Both the position numbers and the translations under genes were made by a program. A stretch of 32,341 nucleotides of DNA from an uncultured beta proteobacterium (GTDB lineage: Bacteria > Pseudomonadota > Gammaproteobacteria > Burkholderiales > Nitrosomonadaceae), in contig CAADGS010000089.1 in NCBI GenBank assembly GCA_900696615.1, positions 1-32,341 of the forward strand, read 5' to 3'. The notes under the pieces were generated by a model. That model was not told the DNA's origin. It saw only the letters and a program-made list of their open reading frames with translations, and searched no databases. Positions 18,542 to 28,276 of the stretch are shown here, one piece after another; positions within the stretch are counted from its first letter, which is position 1; every line of letters starts with the position of its first letter.

Positions 18542-18565
18542 GAGCTGGATAGGTTATCCAGCTCT
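18541..18565 (-). terminator. Strong hairpin downstream of the RND operon
   Basis: Perfect 11-bp inverted repeat AGAGCTGGATA-ggt-TATCCAGCTCT, 14 nt beyond the minus-strand stop at 18579; no strong poly-U. Confidence 0.6.
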
Positions 18566-18578
18566 TCAGAATAGAATA

Positions 18579-21500
18579 TCAACTTTTCTCGACTGGAATT
18601 TGTTCGATTGCCGTTGTTGCTGATTCAGGCTCATTCGTTATGTGTTTCACCGGTGGATCATCAAACCAACGATAGAGCATCGGCATGACAACCATCGTCA
18701 TCATGGTCGCAGTCGTCAAGCCGCAGATTACTACAATCGCTAGTGGTTTTTGGACTTCCGAGCCCAATCCTGTTGCAGCCAGGAAAGGCGCTAATCCAAG
18801 TACTGTGGTTGCAGCAGTCATCATAACCGGACGAAAACGTTGTTCGCATGCTTTTCTGACAGAATCTTCAACACTGAAACCTTTTTCACGCAATTCGCGG
18901 ACAAAAGAGATTAGTACCACACCGTTAAGAATGGAAGTGCCCCACACGGCAATAAAGCCTACCGATGCGGGTACGGATAGATACTGACCGGAAATAAAAA
19001 GCCCGACAACTCCACCGACCGAAGCAAAGGGCAATACCAGATAAATAAGCCCTGCCAGTTTAATCGAATTAAACAGCATGAATAATAGGAAGAAAATGGC
19101 TGCCAGTGTAATTGGAACAATTATCGAAAGAGTTGCCATCGCACGTTGCATATTTTCAAATTGACCTCCCCACACGAAATAATAACCAGTGGGCAATTTA
19201 ATTTCTTTCGCGGTACGCTGCTGGAGTTCTTCTACAAATCCTCCCATATCGCGCCCATGCACATTGGCACCGACAACCACCCGGCGTCTGGCAAATTCGC
19301 GAGAGATAATTGCAGGACCATCAACTACCTGTATATCGGCTACGGCGCTCAGCGGTACCAGCATGCCACCTTGGGTTCCGCCATTTTGCATGGTCGCGGT
19401 GTTGACGGGTCTTAACAATAGATCCTTGATTGCTTCTACATCATGGCGAAATTCTTCTGGAAATCTTAGTAATAAAGTAAAGCGCCTTTCACCTTCGAAA
19501 ACTTGGGTAACGGCTTTGCCGCCAATTGCCGTGGCAATCAATTCGTTAACATCAGAGACATTGATACCATGCCGGGCTATAGCTCTGCGATCAATATTGA
19601 TAGTCAATTCTTGTTGGCCCGACAAGCGTTCAATGCGAATATCTCGGGCGCCGGGTGTTGATTTGACAATGCGCGCTACTTGTTCGGATAGAATGCGCAG
19701 TTGCTCCAGGTCGTCCCCAAAAATTTTGATTGCTACTTGTGAACGCACGCCGGTTACCATTTCATCTACGCGCTGCGCTATAGGTTGCGATAGGACTATA
19801 TTGACGCCCGGCAACACGGCTAATGCCTTACGGATATCTTCTTCAATCTCCGCTTGGGTACGGCCCGATCCTTCTAAGTCCAGATCCGCGATCGGATCGG
19901 ATTCATTCTGTGACGCCGGATCAGCCGGTGTGTCCCCACGCCCTAACTTGGATACAACATTTCTCACGCCAGGAATGGCAGCGATCAATTTCATCGCCTC
20001 GATTTCCAATTTAATGGCTTCATCCAGTGAAATAGAGGGGGCACGTATAATTACCGGTGTTACCGCACCTTCCTTCATGATGGGAATGAACGATTTACCT
20101 AGGAAAGGAAACAGCGCAAATGCAAACATCAGCAAGCTTATCGCAACAATCATGGTTTTTTTCTGGTTGTGCATGGCCAGATTAAAGACACGCAAATAAC
20201 CGCCTTTTAGTACAGCCACGATTTTGGTATCTTGCTCACTGCCACCTTGTAGAAGATAATCGCTTAATACCGGAGACAGTAATATCGATACAAATAGTGC
20301 AACCAGTAGTGCAATAGCAATTGTCACGGCTAATGGACTGAAAGTCTTTCCCTCCATGCCTTCGAGCGTCATGAGTGGCAGGAATACCAGGATAGTAACG
20401 AATACGCCAAAGATTACCGGTGTACCTACTTCAGCTACGGCATTGACAATAACATTGAACTTGGATTGCCCTGAATCTTTTGCCTGGCCCAAGCGCTGAT
20501 AAATGTTTTCAACTACCACTACGGTTGGATCAACCATCATGCCCAGTGCGATGGTTAGTCCACCTAAAGACATCAAGTTGGCAGGCATGCCGTAGTAATT
20601 CATTACCATGAAAGTTACCAGCGGCGTAATAATGAGCGTAAAGCAAACGACAATACTGGTGCGGACGGTCCCGAGAAAAATCGATAACACAATGATGACT
20701 AAAATTAAAGATTCCATCAGCGTGCTTTGTACCGTAGATAATGCACCATCCACGAGGTCGGTTCGATCATAGAAAGGCACTATTTGCAGACCGTTGGGGA
20801 GCATACCTCGTTCATTGATTTCGGCTACTTTCTCTTTGATCCGCGTGACTATTTCTTTAGCATTACCACCACGTAGCATCATGACGATGCCGGTTACCGA
20901 CTCGGTATAGCCATTTTTTATGCTGGCACCCTGGCGCACCTCTCCGCCAAATTTTACTTCGGCCACATCCCGTACATAAACCGGAACACCATTCATCTCC
21001 CTCAAAACAATATTGCGAATGTCATCCAGTGTAGCGATTAATCCTACGCCGCGGATCAAATATTGTTCATAATGCAATGCCAAAATATTACCGCTTGCAT
21101 TGGAATTGTTATTGGCCAATGCCCGATCCACATCGGTCAGAGTGAGATCATAGTGCCGCAGCTTATTGGGATCAGCGTAAACTTGATATTCCTTGACATG
21201 TCCACCGATTGAGTTGATTTCCGCAACACCACGGATTGAACGTAATAGCGGACGCACGACCCAGTCTTGAATGGTGCGTCGCTCGGTCAGCTCTTCGACG
21301 GTCAGCGGTCGTTTGCCATCATCAGGGTGTTCGATAGTATATTGATACACTTCACCCAAACCGGTTGAAACCGGTCCCAGTACCGGTGTAATACCCGGTA
21401 TCAGGCGAGGCGTTACATCGATAATCCGCTCCATGACCAATTGGCGTGCAAAAAATACATCGGTCTGGTCGGTGAAAACTAACGTTATCAGCGATAACCC

Positions 21501-21761
21501 GCTCTTATTCATGGAACGCATCTCAACTAATCCAGGCAGGCCGGTCATGGCAATTTCTACCGGTACCGTAACCAGTCGCTCCATTTCTTCCGGACTGCGG
21601 CCGATCGCTACCGTGGCCACTTGAACCTGAATATTAGTAACATCCGGGAATGCATCGACCGATAGGTTTTTGGCAGCAAAACCACCGGCTATGCACAACA
21701 TCAATCCGATTACCAATACCAGCAGACGCTGGTTTAACATCGCGCGTACAATTGCAGCCAT
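18579..21761 (-). CDS. Heavy-metal efflux (HME) RND inner-membrane transporter, CzcA/CusA family
   Basis: 1060 aa, FPDVTNIQVQV, RSPEEMERLVTVPVE, TM4 motif GGLTIALGMMVDPTVVVVEN; with adaptor and TolC genes. Confidence 0.92.
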   Translation of the reverse strand: MAAIVRAMLNQRLLVLVIGLMLCIAGGFAAKNLSVDAFPDVTNIQVQVATVAIGRSPEEMERLVTVPVEIAMTGLPGLVEMRSMNKSGLSLITLVFTDQTDVFFARQLVMERIIDVTPRLIPGITPVLGPVSTGLGEVYQYTIEHPDDGKRPLTVEELTERRTIQDWVVRPLLRSIRGVAEINSIGGHVKEYQVYADPNKLRHYDLTLTDVDRALANNNSNASGNILALHYEQYLIRGVGLIATLDDIRNIVLREMNGVPVYVRDVAEVKFGGEVRQGASIKNGYTESVTGIVMMLRGGNAKEIVTRIKEKVAEINERGMLPNGLQIVPFYDRTDLVDGALSTVQSTLMESLILVIIVLSIFLGTVRTSIVVCFTLIITPLVTFMVMNYYGMPANLMSLGGLTIALGMMVDPTVVVVENIYQRLGQAKDSGQSKFNVIVNAVAEVGTPVIFGVFVTILVFLPLMTLEGMEGKTFSPLAVTIAIALLVALFVSILLSPVLSDYLLQGGSEQDTKIVAVLKGGYLRVFNLAMHNQKKTMIVAISLLMFAFALFPFLGKSFIPIMKEGAVTPVIIRAPSISLDEAIKLEIEAMKLIAAIPGVRNVVSKLGRGDTPADPASQNESDPIADLDLEGSGRTQAEIEEDIRKALAVLPGVNIVLSQPIAQRVDEMVTGVRSQVAIKIFGDDLEQLRILSEQVARIVKSTPGARDIRIERLSGQQELTINIDRRAIARHGINVSDVNELIATAIGGKAVTQVFEGERRFTLLLRFPEEFRHDVEAIKDLLLRPVNTATMQNGGTQGGMLVPLSAVADIQVVDGPAIISREFARRRVVVGANVHGRDMGGFVEELQQRTAKEIKLPTGYYFVWGGQFENMQRAMATLSIIVPITLAAIFFLLFMLFNSIKLAGLIYLVLPFASVGGVVGLFISGQYLSVPASVGFIAVWGTSILNGVVLISFVRELREKGFSVEDSVRKACEQRFRPVMMTAATTVLGLAPFLAATGLGSEVQKPLAIVVICGLTTATMMTMVVMPMLYRWFDDPPVKHITNEPESATTAIEQIPVEKS

Positions 21762-21767
21762 GATGGA

Positions 21768-22943
21768 TTACTCCAATTCAGCCAGCTTGCGCTCGCTATC
21801 CAAATGAAAAGCGCCTTCCAGTACAATCTTCTGGTCAATCGTCAGTCCATTCAGTACAGGCCGGAAATTGGCAACTTCGGGACCCAGCTCAACCAGTATG
21901 CGTTGAAAGTGATTCTCGCTAATTTGGACAAATACATAGTCCTGGTTTAATTCACGTACGACAGCCGCTTCCGGAACGACTAGAATTTTTTGCTGCGTAT
22001 CGGTAATGTGCATATTGGCCAACATGTCCGGTTTTAGTTTGCGATCGGGGTTTTCCACCAGAACGCGTGTCATTACAGTTCGAGTCAGTCGATTAACAAT
22101 ATCCGAGACAAAAATGATGACTCCATCAAAATCGGTACCACCGATTGCCGGCACATTGATTTCTACATGCTGTCCCAGCCGGACATCACGTGCAATTTGT
22201 TCCGGAACATCGCCAACTACCCAGACGTAAGATAAATCTGCTACTTGAAAGAGCGGATCAGAAGGTTGAACTACTTGGCCCACGATAATGTTTCGAGCAA
22301 TCACATAACCCTCACGGGTGGCTTTAATATCAAGCCAGGGTAAAATTGTTCCCTTTTTGTTCAGCGCTTTAATTTCTTCTTCTCCCATACCAAATAATTT
22401 TAGTTGATCCAATGCTGCGCCCCTTTCGGCTTTTGCGATTTCCAGTTCGGATTGCCGGCGTTCAACTTCGGCGACTGGTATCGCGTCGGCAGCCAGCAAA
22501 TGCCGTGCACGGTCAGCGGCTTTTTGGGTTACCACAACGCGAGAGACAGCACGTAAATAAGCCAATTGGGAATTTGTTAAATCCGGACTGGTAATACGTG
22601 CAAGGGGTTGGCCAGGCTTAACGTAATCACCCAGAATGACAAACATATCGATGATACGCCCTGTTACGTAAGAACCAATTTGTGCGGTTCTTTCTTCATC
22701 CACTTGTACCCGGCTGGGAACCAGTATCTTGTCGGCAAGATCAATTAACGATGGATTGCCGATTTTTAAACGATCAGCCAATTCGGGCCGCACGGTTATG
22801 CTATTGATATCCCGGTCTTCTTCTTCCGGATCATATTGGGTTGTCTCTTTTCCGGAATCTTTGTTGGATTCGTTTTTATCGCATCCTGTTAGAAAAAGAA
22901 TGGATAAAACTATGCAGTTGATAAAAAAAAGTTTGAATTTCAT
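21768..22943 (-). CDS. RND efflux periplasmic adaptor (CzcB/CusB-like), lipoprotein
   Basis: Lipobox LFLTGC; GSYVTGRIIDMFVILGDYVKPGQPLARI lipoyl-like motif; next to RND gene. Confidence 0.9.
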   Translation of the reverse strand: MKFKLFFINCIVLSILFLTGCDKNESNKDSGKETTQYDPEEEDRDINSITVRPELADRLKIGNPSLIDLADKILVPSRVQVDEERTAQIGSYVTGRIIDMFVILGDYVKPGQPLARITSPDLTNSQLAYLRAVSRVVVTQKAADRARHLLAADAIPVAEVERRQSELEIAKAERGAALDQLKLFGMGEEEIKALNKKGTILPWLDIKATREGYVIARNIIVGQVVQPSDPLFQVADLSYVWVVGDVPEQIARDVRLGQHVEINVPAIGGTDFDGVIIFVSDIVNRLTRTVMTRVLVENPDRKLKPDMLANMHITDTQQKILVVPEAAVVRELNQDYVFVQISENHFQRILVELGPEVANFRPVLNGLTIDQKIVLEGAFHLDSERKLAELE

Positions 22944-24373
22944 TCGGGGATAAGCTCCTTGGGATAATGTGCGCGTAGCCGATCAATTTCAGCAGCGGCG
23001 GAATGCAAATCAAAACGGGCTAACAGGGCGTCACCCAGGATTCCACGTAAAATGCGTTGTGAATCCAAAAACTCAATCAATCCCCGTTCGCCAAACTTGT
23101 AAGCCGCTTCGGCAACTTTTACTGCATTTTCCGCTTCCTTGATTAATCCACCTTCGAACATGGCTACCCGCTGTACTGCGATCTGATAAGCCTGCCATGC
23201 GGCCTCAAATAATTGACCAATTTCATAGCGTCGGTATTCAAGGGATTCTTTTATCCGTGCAGAATCAAAAATAGCGGAATCGATTTCACCGCGACGACGA
23301 TACCAGATTGGGATTCTGACACTCATGCCAGCAGTATTGGATTGAAATTGCTGATCTTGGTAATTGGTGTATAAGACATTGATGGATGGCAGGATCGAAG
23401 CCCTTTCTTGGCTGATGCGCTTATTGGCGCGTTCCTGCTCTGCTTCCAGGCGAACTACATCCGGATTGACAGTGGGCACTTGCCGGCGCAATTCATCCAA
23501 CGGCGGCATATCAACTGTATCTTTTAACGATCCTTTGATCTGAAAATTGGCGGGTAAGGCGCCGGCTGTCAGCTGCATCAAAAAAACTTTGGCACGCTCA
23601 GCGTTCAATCGCGCGGCTTCTTTACGATTGGCTGCGCTTTGCAATTCCGTATCGGCACGAATAAGTTCGAACCGAGCCAATTCGCCGCGTTCGACATTCG
23701 CTGCAATACGCTTACGCACGGTTTCCAGTAAATCATAAATACTTTGCTCCAAAGCGGCTTGTTCTTGGCGCAGCAATAACTCATAAGCGCGAACCCGCAA
23801 TTGTGCGGCCAAATCGGCGCTGACTTGATCCAAACTCGCCCGGCTGGCATCGACGGTGGCTTCCGATGCGGCAATACGTGCACTACGCATGAAAGGATTT
23901 TCGATGGGTTGCATTACGGTAATCGAGCGTTGGCTGTTTGCGGGGCCAGTGTCTTCTATTGGGAGTCGCCTGTCCATTGGACCAACCATAAACATCACCT
24001 CTGGGTTGAGATATGCTGAGGCGGCAACAACGCCTCCCTTAGCCATACCGACTTGCGAGCGTGCTGCGAGAACCAGACCGTTGGCTTGTAAGCCCAATCG
24101 CTGCAATTCTTCGATTGTGTACGGTACTGCAGGTCCTTGTGATCCCGTAATTGGCAAGGTAGCGTGCGGTCTTGGCAATTCATTCCTAAACGGAGTTGCG
24201 GGTGGATTCAATTCGCTTGCAGGCGGCGACGAAAGGGTTGGTGGTTGTAGTCCATCCGCTCCAATCGGAAGTGGAACGGATGGTTGGGCTACTGAGTTAG
24301 AGGATAATAATGCAAAGAGTATGCAGGATAATATTGAATATCGAAATGGTTGTATTTGCATAGAGCCTTTCAT
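22940..24373 (-). CDS. TolC-family outer-membrane efflux protein (CzcC-like)
   Basis: Signal peptide, long coiled-coil helices (e.g. RGELARFELIRADTELQSAANRKEAARLNAERAKVFLMQLTG-like, FGERGLIEFLDSQRI); 4-nt overlap with adaptor. Confidence 0.9.
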   Translation of the reverse strand: MKGSMQIQPFRYSILSCILFALLSSNSVAQPSVPLPIGADGLQPPTLSSPPASELNPPATPFRNELPRPHATLPITGSQGPAVPYTIEELQRLGLQANGLVLAARSQVGMAKGGVVAASAYLNPEVMFMVGPMDRRLPIEDTGPANSQRSITVMQPIENPFMRSARIAASEATVDASRASLDQVSADLAAQLRVRAYELLLRQEQAALEQSIYDLLETVRKRIAANVERGELARFELIRADTELQSAANRKEAARLNAERAKVFLMQLTAGALPANFQIKGSLKDTVDMPPLDELRRQVPTVNPDVVRLEAEQERANKRISQERASILPSINVLYTNYQDQQFQSNTAGMSVRIPIWYRRRGEIDSAIFDSARIKESLEYRRYEIGQLFEAAWQAYQIAVQRVAMFEGGLIKEAENAVKVAEAAYKFGERGLIEFLDSQRILRGILGDALLARFDLHSAAAEIDRLRAHYPKELIPE

Positions 24374-24658
24374 TTACGAAGAAATGGTATTCTTCTAATC
24401 TTTTTACAAAAATTGCCTGCCATCATATACGAATTTAGAGATTCGGCAACATGAATAACGTGGATAATCAGGTTTTTATTGTCGTTTATAACAATAGAAT
24501 TCATCCTGATTAAAACTGACCATCAAGCCGGAATCTAGTTGAAGCAAGCTGAATGGTTGCTGAACGAATACAGATATGGTGGATAATGGAATTTTTTATA
24601 ATTGCCTCATAGCGCTACACGCACTATTGTAAATAATCGACATGCGATAATCATCAGA

Positions 24659-25561
24659 ATGAATCAGCGTCACATCATTTTTGTTCCAGGAAAAAATCCA
24701 AAACCTCCAGCGGATCAACATTGCAAAGTATTGTGGCGCACGTTATTGGAAGGTGTGCGGCGTGCTGAGCCAGAAATATTTATTGATCTGCGTCAACATG
24801 CTCTGAACTTTAAATTGATTGCATGGAACCATCTTTTTTATCTTCAAAATAAGGATATTAGCAGTGAGCTTGCCTGGATTGACGCTTTGATCAATCAGCA
24901 TGGTCCAACCGAGCAGGATATTTACGAGGCCAATGCGTGGCACCGCAAATTGATGCGCATGCTTTATACAATCGTTGATTATTTGCCATTTTTGCTTTAC
25001 TTCACCCCGAAAGATTTGCGCTTGACGGCACAAGAAACGACCCGCTATTTTGAAAATGGCAGTAATATCGCGTGCGAAGTACGCGAACTATTGAAACAGG
25101 CGTTGCGTCCCTTATTAACGAATAACGATAAAGTGCTGTTGATTGGACATAGCCTCGGTTCCGTAATTGCATACGATACGTTATGGGAGTTGTCTCATCT
25201 CGAACGTTTACCCGGTAAAATCGATATGTTTCTGACTATTGGCAGTCCCTTGGGAATGAATTACGTGCAACGTCGATTGATGGGTAACAATCTATCAGGA
25301 AAAAAGCAATATCCTACGAATATCCGGCGTTGGGTCAATATTTCCGCAGTCGGTGACATCACCGCGTTGGATCAGATTTTTGCCGATGACTTTGCGGAAA
25401 TGTTATCTCTTGGGATTATCGATAGTATCGAGGATCACTGCGACAGGATCTATAATTTTTACCGTAACGAGAAGGGGTTGAATTGCCATCGTTCGTACGG
25501 TTATCTGGTTAATCCCGCTATGGGCAAAGTAGTTGCGGATTGGTGGCAACAATCGGTATGA
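24659..25561 (+). CDS. Alpha/beta hydrolase (lipase/esterase-like)
   Basis: Nucleophile elbow GHSLGS; track ORF begins at a TTG (24602), ATG at 24659 (MNQRHIIFVPGKNP) more plausible. Confidence 0.72.
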   Translation: MNQRHIIFVPGKNPKPPADQHCKVLWRTLLEGVRRAEPEIFIDLRQHALNFKLIAWNHLFYLQNKDISSELAWIDALINQHGPTEQDIYEANAWHRKLMRMLYTIVDYLPFLLYFTPKDLRLTAQETTRYFENGSNIACEVRELLKQALRPLLTNNDKVLLIGHSLGSVIAYDTLWELSHLERLPGKIDMFLTIGSPLGMNYVQRRLMGNNLSGKKQYPTNIRRWVNISAVGDITALDQIFADDFAEMLSLGIIDSIEDHCDRIYNFYRNEKGLNCHRSYGYLVNPAMGKVVADWWQQSV

Positions 25562-27633
25562 GCTCCGGTAATTCAGACTACTTTTGGCATGTAATAAAAC
25601 TGTTAATAGGAGTTACGTTAATTCTGGCTAGTGCCTGGGCAGTGCTTGGCATAACTTATCGGTTGTACGAATTTCGTGATGAAGATCCCGCTCGAGGTGC
25701 CATTACTCGGGCAACCGATAAATTCGGTGATCGCTTTTCCCGCGTTGTATACCTTGATCAAGGTTGGTCGCCTTCAGATAGCTTGTGGTTTTATACGGTG
25801 ACACAAGGTTCAAATTTGTTGCCTTATAGCTTCTTTCTAGTGTTGGAACAGGTCGATTCCAGTGAGTTGTTTCGTGGCGACGAAAACATCGATCGCTATG
25901 GTTATTTACCGCAGCGACCTACAATCAGCAATCCGGATGGTTTGCCGGTTGGCATGGTTCGCGATGAATATCAAGGTAAGGCATACATGGGATTTACATG
26001 TGCGGCCTGCCATACAACGCAAATCAATTATCAAGGTACCGGAATGCGTATCGACGGTGGTCCGGCTAATACCGACATGGAAAATTTCATGATTGATTTG
26101 GCCGATGCTTTGCACGCAACGTTAGCAATTCCGGAAAAGTTGCAGCGCTTTGTTACCAATGTGCTAAAACATGGTCACTATGACAATGCCGATGCCGTCA
26201 TGGTGGATTTGAGAAAATATGCTCAACGAATTAGAACGTATACCATTGTTAATACCCCCAGGGATGTGAAACGTCCGCTCACGCGCTATGGCTACGCGCG
26301 ATTGGATGCTTTTGGGCGCATTTATAACCGCGTGCTTGAACATCTCATGAGTGCACAACAAATGCGGGAATTGCTTGGTGAGATATTATCTCCGAACGAA
26401 TTAACCGATGTGATGCAAAATGTTGAGCCGGTCTTAACTAGCAGCAATCGAGATCATATCATTGAACGAATACAAACCTACTTGGGCGATAAGCAGCTCA
26501 TCACGTTGCGAAATAAGATCTATAATCCTGCTGACGCTCCGGTAAGTTATCCGTTTCTCTGGGATGTGCCTGTGCATGATTATGTGCAATGGAATGGCAG
26601 GGTTGATAACAGCGAATTGGGGCCGATGGCGCGTAATGCCGGACAGATAATCGGCGTATTTGGCACGCTCGACTGGCAAGAAAAAGCCGGTTTTACGTTA
26701 TCTTCCGTTTTAGGTGGACAGGGTTTCGGCGATAAACATGTCAATTTTCAATCGTCTATCGATATTCGTAACTTGCGCCGCGTGGAAAAACATCTACGTA
26801 AATTAACTTCACCACTCTGGCCAGAGCATGTTTTGCCAAAGCTTGACAAGACGCGATTGCATAATGGCGCCATACTCTATGCGCGTTATTGCTCATCTTG
26901 CCATCAGCACATCAACCGTTCTGACCCTGATCGCCGTGTGGTGGCTAAAATGATAGCAGTTTCATCGGTTGGAACGGATGCTAAGATGGCTGAAAACAGT
27001 CTTGCATATAGCGGCTATAGCGGTATTTTGCGTAATCACTATGTCAAATCCGGTGTCGGCAACCTGTTATTGCAGCAACAGGCACCGGTGGTTGCCTTGT
27101 TGACCGCTGCAACGCGTAATGTCGTGACTACGCCTGATCCCGATAAATGGTTTGTTCGTAGCTGGATTGAGCGTTCGCTCGACTTTGCGCACACTTTTTT
27201 TGATAACGAAGTTCGGCCTTCGATTAAACAAGGCAACTACAAGCCTGATACGACAGATCAGCCATTTGCTTCGGTAATGTCATATAAGGCCCGTCCACTC
27301 AATGGTATTTGGGCTACTGCCCCATATCTGCATAATGGTTCAGTGCCTACGTTGTATGATTTGCTATTGCCGAAAAGACAAGAGGAAGATTCACTTGAAG
27401 GTGAGTACCGGCCGGATGAATTTGTCGTGGGATCGCGTGAATTTGATGCCGTGAGAGTCGGATTTAAAACGGAAGGTTATAACGGTTTTTTATTCCGAAC
27501 CAGTATTCGGGGCAACGATAATAGCGGCCATGAATACGCATCCGGACGAACGCCACAGCCGGATGGAACCATACTTCCCGCATTAACAAAAGAACAACGC
27601 CTGGATTTGCTCGAATATCTTAAAACACTATAA
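25558..27633 (+). CDS. Large membrane-anchored di-haem c-type cytochrome, cytochrome c peroxidase/RoxA-like
   Basis: N-terminal TM anchor; haem motifs CAACH (25999-26013) and CSSCH (26890-26904); ATGA overlap with the upstream hydrolase supports start at 25558 rather than 25540. Confidence 0.8.
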   Translation: MSSGNSDYFWHVIKLLIGVTLILASAWAVLGITYRLYEFRDEDPARGAITRATDKFGDRFSRVVYLDQGWSPSDSLWFYTVTQGSNLLPYSFFLVLEQVDSSELFRGDENIDRYGYLPQRPTISNPDGLPVGMVRDEYQGKAYMGFTCAACHTTQINYQGTGMRIDGGPANTDMENFMIDLADALHATLAIPEKLQRFVTNVLKHGHYDNADAVMVDLRKYAQRIRTYTIVNTPRDVKRPLTRYGYARLDAFGRIYNRVLEHLMSAQQMRELLGEILSPNELTDVMQNVEPVLTSSNRDHIIERIQTYLGDKQLITLRNKIYNPADAPVSYPFLWDVPVHDYVQWNGRVDNSELGPMARNAGQIIGVFGTLDWQEKAGFTLSSVLGGQGFGDKHVNFQSSIDIRNLRRVEKHLRKLTSPLWPEHVLPKLDKTRLHNGAILYARYCSSCHQHINRSDPDRRVVAKMIAVSSVGTDAKMAENSLAYSGYSGILRNHYVKSGVGNLLLQQQAPVVALLTAATRNVVTTPDPDKWFVRSWIERSLDFAHTFFDNEVRPSIKQGNYKPDTTDQPFASVMSYKARPLNGIWATAPYLHNGSVPTLYDLLLPKRQEEDSLEGEYRPDEFVVGSREFDAVRVGFKTEGYNGFLFRTSIRGNDNSGHEYASGRTPQPDGTILPALTKEQRLDLLEYLKTL

Positions 27634-27634
27634 A

Positions 27635-27982
27635 TCAACTTGCCGTCTGCTTTCTTAACGAAGATACATTGTCTTGTCTTGTAATGAATTGATTAATATA
27701 AATTATTTTTCTGTCAGCGATCACTTTAAGACGATTGTCTTCAGCAAAATTCATCATGAATTCATAAGCGCTGCTATTAAGATTTTGTAATGCCGTATTT
27801 ACTTTTACGCCGGTTAGGCCCTCATGAATGACAGGTTGTGCATATTCCGAATATACCCAACGGCCTTTATTGTCAAACCTGGCAAGTATTCCACATAACC
27901 GCTCCGCCCAATCGCTTGGACGAAAAGGTCGGCCTGCTGGCGTGATACCTAGGATTAAATATGTTTCAGTTTTGATTTCCAT
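27635..27982 (-). CDS. DUF3579-like conserved protein
   Basis: MEIKTETYLILGITPAGRPFRPSDWAERLCGIL; internal ATG at 27982 preferred over 28033. Confidence 0.7.
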   Translation of the reverse strand: MEIKTETYLILGITPAGRPFRPSDWAERLCGILARFDNKGRWVYSEYAQPVIHEGLTGVKVNTALQNLNSSAYEFMMNFAEDNRLKVIADRKIIYINQFITRQDNVSSLRKQTAS

Positions 27983-28180
27983 AATTTTCAAACGATGAGA
28001 AGGTGGGCTTTTGCTAAAAGCATTAGGGTGCATGGCAACTTTTCATAATTGTTTACTAAAGCTGCACTTCTATTTTTAATGAGGTATTGCTGTGAATGCA
28101 TGCTGAATATCATCTTTCCTTATAAATCAAGATGCTTATATCGGTACCAATAGAGAAAAGTGGAGAGTGCTAAAAGAAGC

Positions 28181-28192
28181 TGTTGCGCAACA
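28181..28192. repeat. 12-bp perfect palindrome TGTTGCGCAACA
   Basis: Exact self-complementarity, about 85 bp upstream of the HExxH lipoprotein gene. Confidence 0.5.
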
Positions 28193-28276
28193 AAAGGGAA
28201 TTAATCGTTGTAAGTGAAATCTTATGGAGGGTGATTGACTGGATTCCAAGCGATTTATTGAAAAATATATGCAAAA

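Noticed and set aside
19189-20199. 336-aa plus-strand ORF antisense to the RND transporter gene
   Set aside because: Low-complexity Ser/Arg/Thr/Ile-rich translation, lies wholly inside a well-supported gene, no RBS or domain; a mirror-frame artefact.
23856-24398. 180-aa plus-strand ORF antisense to the TolC-family gene
   Set aside because: Fully explained by the opposite strand; no recognisable domain.
28101-28216. Open plus-strand frame (...DAYIGTNREKWRVLKEAVAQQKGINRCK*) before the lipoprotein peptidase
   Set aside because: Only about 37 codons, no ATG, no family match; within chance expectation.
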